Below, piece after piece: positions 14,243 through 16,704 of a stretch of 16,704 bases of DNA (within the stretch, counting starts at the first letter, position 1; each line of letters begins with the position of its first letter). A model generated the notes under the pieces. It made no database searches and was not told the origin of the DNA. It saw nothing but the letters and a program-made list of their open reading frames with translations. Origin of the DNA: CAISIP01 sp046594635 (GTDB taxonomy: Bacteria > Pseudomonadota > Gammaproteobacteria > Burkholderiales > Burkholderiaceae_C). The stretch covers positions 1 to 16,704 of the forward strand of contig JBKJRR010000425.1 of assembly GCA_046594635.1 (NCBI GenBank), given 5' to 3'. The position numbers and the translations under genes were made by a program.

Positions 14243-15301
14243 ATGAAAAAATCCACTTTGGCGACTGCTATCGGCCTGAGCCTCATTTTCGGATCGGTCA
14301 GCGTGGCCCAGGCCCAGGCGCTCACGCCCATCAAGATCAGCTACCAGCCGTCGCTGTACTGGGCGCTGCCCTTTCACATCGCAACCGAGAAGGGTTGGTG
14401 GAAGGACGTGGGTCTGGCGCCCGAGTTCTCCACGTTTCCGGCCGGTGTGCCGCAGATCGCGGCGTCGGCTGCCGGTTCATGGGATGTGGGCGGCACCGGT
14501 TCGGTGCCCGCGGTGCTGGGCCATGTGCGCTTCGGCATCAAGACCATCGGCATCACCAACGACGAGTCGGCCGCCAACGGTCTGGTAGGCAGCGCCAAGG
14601 CCGCCGCCGACTTTGCCAAGGATCCTGCCAGCGCGTTGCGCGGCAAGACCATCACACTGACGCAGAACTCGACCGCCGATTTTGCGGTGCAGGCCTGCCT
14701 GAAGAAATATGGCCTGAAAAAGTCCGACGTGGTGATGAAGAACATGGGCCAGGCCGAGATCATCTCGGCGCTGTCATCCAACAACTCCGATCTGGCCGGC
14801 ATGTGGGCGCCCAATACGTACACGGTGGAGGAGAAGGCGGGCGCCAAGATGTTGTGCAGCGGCAAGGACAGCAACGCCATCGTGCCGGGCGCACTGATCG
14901 CGCGTGGCGACTATGCCAAGCAGAATCCCGAAAACGTCGCCAAGTTCCTGGCGGTCTATTTGCGCGCCTGGAGCTGGATGAGCGTGAACCGCCCCGAGTC
15001 GATCCGCATGATGAAAGACTTTTACGCCAAAGGTGGCGTGAGCATCAGCGACGCGGCGATGAACAAGGAGTTTGAATCCCGCCCGACCTTCAACCTTGCC
15101 CAGCAGCTCAAGAGCATGGCGCGCTCCGGTGGCGGTACAAACTCTGCCATGGACGGCTGGTTCACCGAGTTGTCGGGCTTCATGCGCGAGACCGGTGCCG
15201 TGCAACAGGTACCGAATGTGGCTGACTTTGTGACTGACGAGTACATGAAGATGGTCCAGGCCGACCCCAAGCTGCGCGAGATGGCCAACGCGACCAAGTA
15301 G
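14243..15301 (+). CDS. Periplasmic substrate-binding protein, SsuA/TauA-like
   Basis: Secreted binding protein (352 aa) delivering substrate to the permease pair. It has a clear Sec signal peptide: M-K-K, a hydrophobic core, and an A-x-A cleavage region V-A-Q-A-Q-A around residues 21-26. The mature start, P-I-K-I-S-Y-Q-P-S-L-Y-W-A-L-P-F-H-I-A, and the following A-T-E-K-G-W-W-K-D-V-G-L match the SsuA/TauA/NMT1-like fold, as does the A-A-G-S-W-D-V-G-G-T-G-S-V-P segment. There is no lipobox cysteine. ATG 14243 has a strong AAGGAG 8 nt upstream and produces the signal peptide directly. The gene follows the permeases and ATPase rather than leading the operon as in ssu/tau loci. Substrates of the family include sulfonates, nitrate and pyrimidine precursors, so ligand assignment rests on the neighbouring dehydrogenase. 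Confidence 0.92.
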   Translation: MKKSTLATAIGLSLIFGSVSVAQAQALTPIKISYQPSLYWALPFHIATEKGWWKDVGLAPEFSTFPAGVPQIAASAAGSWDVGGTGSVPAVLGHVRFGIKTIGITNDESAANGLVGSAKAAADFAKDPASALRGKTITLTQNSTADFAVQACLKKYGLKKSDVVMKNMGQAEIISALSSNNSDLAGMWAPNTYTVEEKAGAKMLCSGKDSNAIVPGALIARGDYAKQNPENVAKFLAVYLRAWSWMSVNRPESIRMMKDFYAKGGVSISDAAMNKEFESRPTFNLAQQLKSMARSGGGTNSAMDGWFTELSGFMRETGAVQQVPNVADFVTDEYMKMVQADPKLREMANATK

Positions 15302-15303
15302 GC

Positions 15304-15316
15304 GTCCGGGCCGGAC
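15304..15316 (+). repeat. Short hairpin after the binding-protein stop
   Basis: gtccg, ggc, cggac forms a 5-bp stem with a 3-nt loop, 2 nt past the stop codon of the binding-protein gene. Small GC hairpins here could slow 3' decay of an abundant binding-protein message. Weak evidence. Confidence 0.3.
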
Positions 15317-15358
15317 GACGGGCCGGGTCAGGGAAGTCTGTCTCCAGCCCGCGTCCCC

Positions 15359-15402
15359 TGCCTGGTGCACGCTGCGCCGTGCACCAAGGCATCTTTGCCT
15401 TG
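15359..15402 (+). repeat. Two overlapping hairpins between binding-protein and dehydrogenase genes
   Basis: Hairpin A: tggtgcacg (15363-15371) pairs with cgtgcacca (15378-15386) across a 6-nt loop, extendable by tgcc (15359-15362) with ggca (15388-15391) past one bulged A. Hairpin B: caaggca (15385-15391) pairs with tgccttg (15396-15402) across a 4-nt loop. Both use 15385-15391, so full A and B are mutually exclusive. They lie in the 132-bp intergenic spacer, where they could set relative expression by termination, processing or decay. No T-run follows. Confidence 0.6.
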
Positions 15403-15433
15403 AACTGTGCACTGCCTTACCTAGGAGATCAAC

Positions 15434-16704
15434 GTGGCCATCACGTATCTGAAAAAAGCCGACAAGACCCCGGAAACCGAAACAGCCACCGCCCAGCAGG
15501 TTGTCAACACCATGCTGGCTGAAATCGAGCAGCATGGTGAGGCGGCGGTGCGCAAATACGCGGCAGACCTCGACCAGTGGGCCGGCGACATGATCGTCAC
15601 GCCGGAGCAGATTGCGGCGAATGCGCGCGAGGTGCCAGCGCAAGTCAAGGCCGACATCGACTTTGCGATCAAGCAGGTGTTCGACTTCGCACAGGCGCAG
15701 CGACGCTCGCTGTCCGAATTCCAGCTCGAGCTGCACCCCGGCGTTACGGCGGGCCAGCGCGTGCTGCCGGTCAATGTCGCTGGCTGTTATGCACCGGCTG
15801 GCCGCTATGCGCACATCGCCAGCGCGTACATGGGAGTGGCCACCGCCAAGGCCGCCGGCGTGAAAACCATCATCGCCTGTTCGGGGCCGTTTCGTGGCGC
15901 AGCCATGCACCCCTACCTGATGTACGCCTTCAACAAGGCCGGTGCGGATGTGATCATGACGCTCGGTGGCGTGCAGGCGATTGCCACCATGGCCTATGGC
16001 CTTTTCACCGGCAAGCCGGCCGACGTGATCGTGGGTCCGGGCAACAAGTTCGTCGCCGAAGCCAAGCGCGCACTGTTCGGCAAGGTCGGGATCGACGTCT
16101 TTGCCGGACCTTCTGAGATCGGCATCATTGCCGACGAGTCGGCCGACCCGGCCATCGTGGCAAGCGACCTGGTGGGTCAGGCCGAACATGGCCACGAATC
16201 CCCAGCCTGGCTGTTTACAACCAGCAAGGCGCTGGCCGAGGACGTGATGCAGCGCGTGCCGGCCCTGATTGATGCGCTGCCGCCCACTGCGCGTGACGCG
16301 GCCGGTGCCGCCTGGCGTGACTATGGCGAGGTCATGCTGTGCGATACCCGCGAGGAAGTCGTGCAAATCTCGGACCGGTATGCCAGCGAGCATCTTGAGG
16401 TGCAGGCCCTTGACCTCGACTGGTGGTTCAAACAGCTGACCTGTTACGGCTCCCTGTTCCTGGGTGAGGAAACCACGGTGGCTTATGGCGACAAGGCCAG
16501 CGGTCCCAACCATGTGCTGCCCACCAAGGGAGCTGCGCGCTACTCGGGCGGCCTGTCGGTGCACAAATTTCTCAAGACATTCACATGGCAGAAGATGACG
16601 CGCGACGCTGCGCGTGACATCGGGCTGGCCACTGCGCGCATCTCGCGATTGGAGGGCATGGAGGCGCATGCCCGCACCGCGGACGACCGGCTGGCCAAGT
16701 ACTT
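15434..16704 (+). CDS. HisD-family dehydrogenase, HpsN-like (3' truncated)
   Basis: NAD-dependent, zinc-containing dehydrogenase of the histidinol dehydrogenase family; 423 codons are visible and about 10-20 are missing at the window edge. By alignment to E. coli HisD the zinc ligands are kept: Gln249 and His252 (Q-A-E-H), Asp353 (Y-G-D-K-A-S-G-P-N-H) and His412 (E-A-H-A-R). So is the catalytic pair Glu319-His320 (Y-A-S-E-H-L-E). Sequence details such as Q-A-E-H-G-H-E-S-P and S-G-G-L-S-V-H-K-F-L fit the catabolic branch that includes HpsN, sulfopropanediol 3-dehydrogenase, rather than biosynthetic HisD (Q-A-E-H-G-P-D-S). HpsN oxidises (R)-2,3-dihydroxypropane-1-sulfonate to sulfolactate. The GTG start at 15434 has AGGAG 6 nt upstream. 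Its position behind a sulfonate-type importer, with no his genes around, supports a catabolic role. Family is certain; the HpsN assignment is inference. Confidence 0.85.
   Translation, partial: MAITYLKKADKTPETETATAQQVVNTMLAEIEQHGEAAVRKYAADLDQWAGDMIVTPEQIAANAREVPAQVKADIDFAIKQVFDFAQAQRRSLSEFQLELHPGVTAGQRVLPVNVAGCYAPAGRYAHIASAYMGVATAKAAGVKTIIACSGPFRGAAMHPYLMYAFNKAGADVIMTLGGVQAIATMAYGLFTGKPADVIVGPGNKFVAEAKRALFGKVGIDVFAGPSEIGIIADESADPAIVASDLVGQAEHGHESPAWLFTTSKALAEDVMQRVPALIDALPPTARDAAGAAWRDYGEVMLCDTREEVVQISDRYASEHLEVQALDLDWWFKQLTCYGSLFLGEETTVAYGDKASGPNHVLPTKGAARYSGGLSVHKFLKTFTWQKMTRDAARDIGLATARISRLEGMEAHARTADDRLAKY

Noticed and set aside
12621..14334. Long minus-strand frames (12621-13448 and 13366-14334)
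   Set aside because: They are antisense to the second permease and the ATPase gene and show no recognisable domain or ribosome binding site.
14774..16669. Minus-strand open frame of 631 codons
   Set aside because: It runs antisense to the binding-protein and HisD-like genes, both with full conserved motifs. Its translation is low-complexity and Arg/His/Gly-rich with no family, typical of shadow frames in GC-rich DNA.
15434..16704. Biosynthetic hisD of a histidine operon
   Set aside because: No other his genes are present, it is preceded by an ABC importer under LacI-type control, and motif details (H-G-H-E-S-P) fit the catabolic HpsN-like branch better.

Overview
The window is GC-rich with dense, mostly short-gapped gene packing. 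Protein style (class II fumarase, ChrBA-type chromate operon, GlcD, SsuABC-like transporter, HisD-like catabolic dehydrogenase) suggests a betaproteobacterium of the order Burkholderiales, possibly Comamonadaceae. The genus cannot be fixed from sequence reading alone.

Left part (1-6641), mostly housekeeping and accessory enzymes: a 5'-truncated sulfatase-fold hydrolase of the phosphonate monoester hydrolase type (+); a tandem 71-bp hairpin repeat between convergent genes; an RsuA/RluF-like pseudouridine synthase with degenerate catalytic motifs (-); a NadR-like P-loop kinase (+); class II fumarase fumC (-) preceded by a small zinc-ribbon gene (-); and a stand-alone glcD-like FAD oxidase (-).

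Middle (6642-10581), chromate resistance: chrB, chrA and a two-domain superoxide dismutase-rhodanese protein, all + strand and tightly packed (4-bp overlap, then an 11-bp gap). They sit behind a divergent regulatory region that holds two perfect inverted repeats and a direct repeat. ChrB is the expected chromate-responsive regulator or accessory protein, ChrA exports chromate, and the SOD-rhodanese protein probably handles the oxidative and thiol stress of chromate reduction. A 477-bp stretch with no confident gene follows.

Right part (10582-16704), a regulated uptake and catabolic locus: a LacI-family repressor (-) diverges from an operon (+) of two SsuC-like permeases, an SsuB-like ATPase, an SsuA/TauA-like periplasmic binding protein and a HisD-family dehydrogenase cut by the window edge. 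Two LacI-type palindromes 99 bp apart lie between repressor and operon. The HisD homologue is probably not for histidine synthesis. It resembles the HpsN (sulfopropanediol 3-dehydrogenase) branch, and next to a sulfonate-type ABC importer this suggests uptake and oxidation of a small sulfonate such as 2,3-dihydroxypropane-1-sulfonate. That substrate is an inference.
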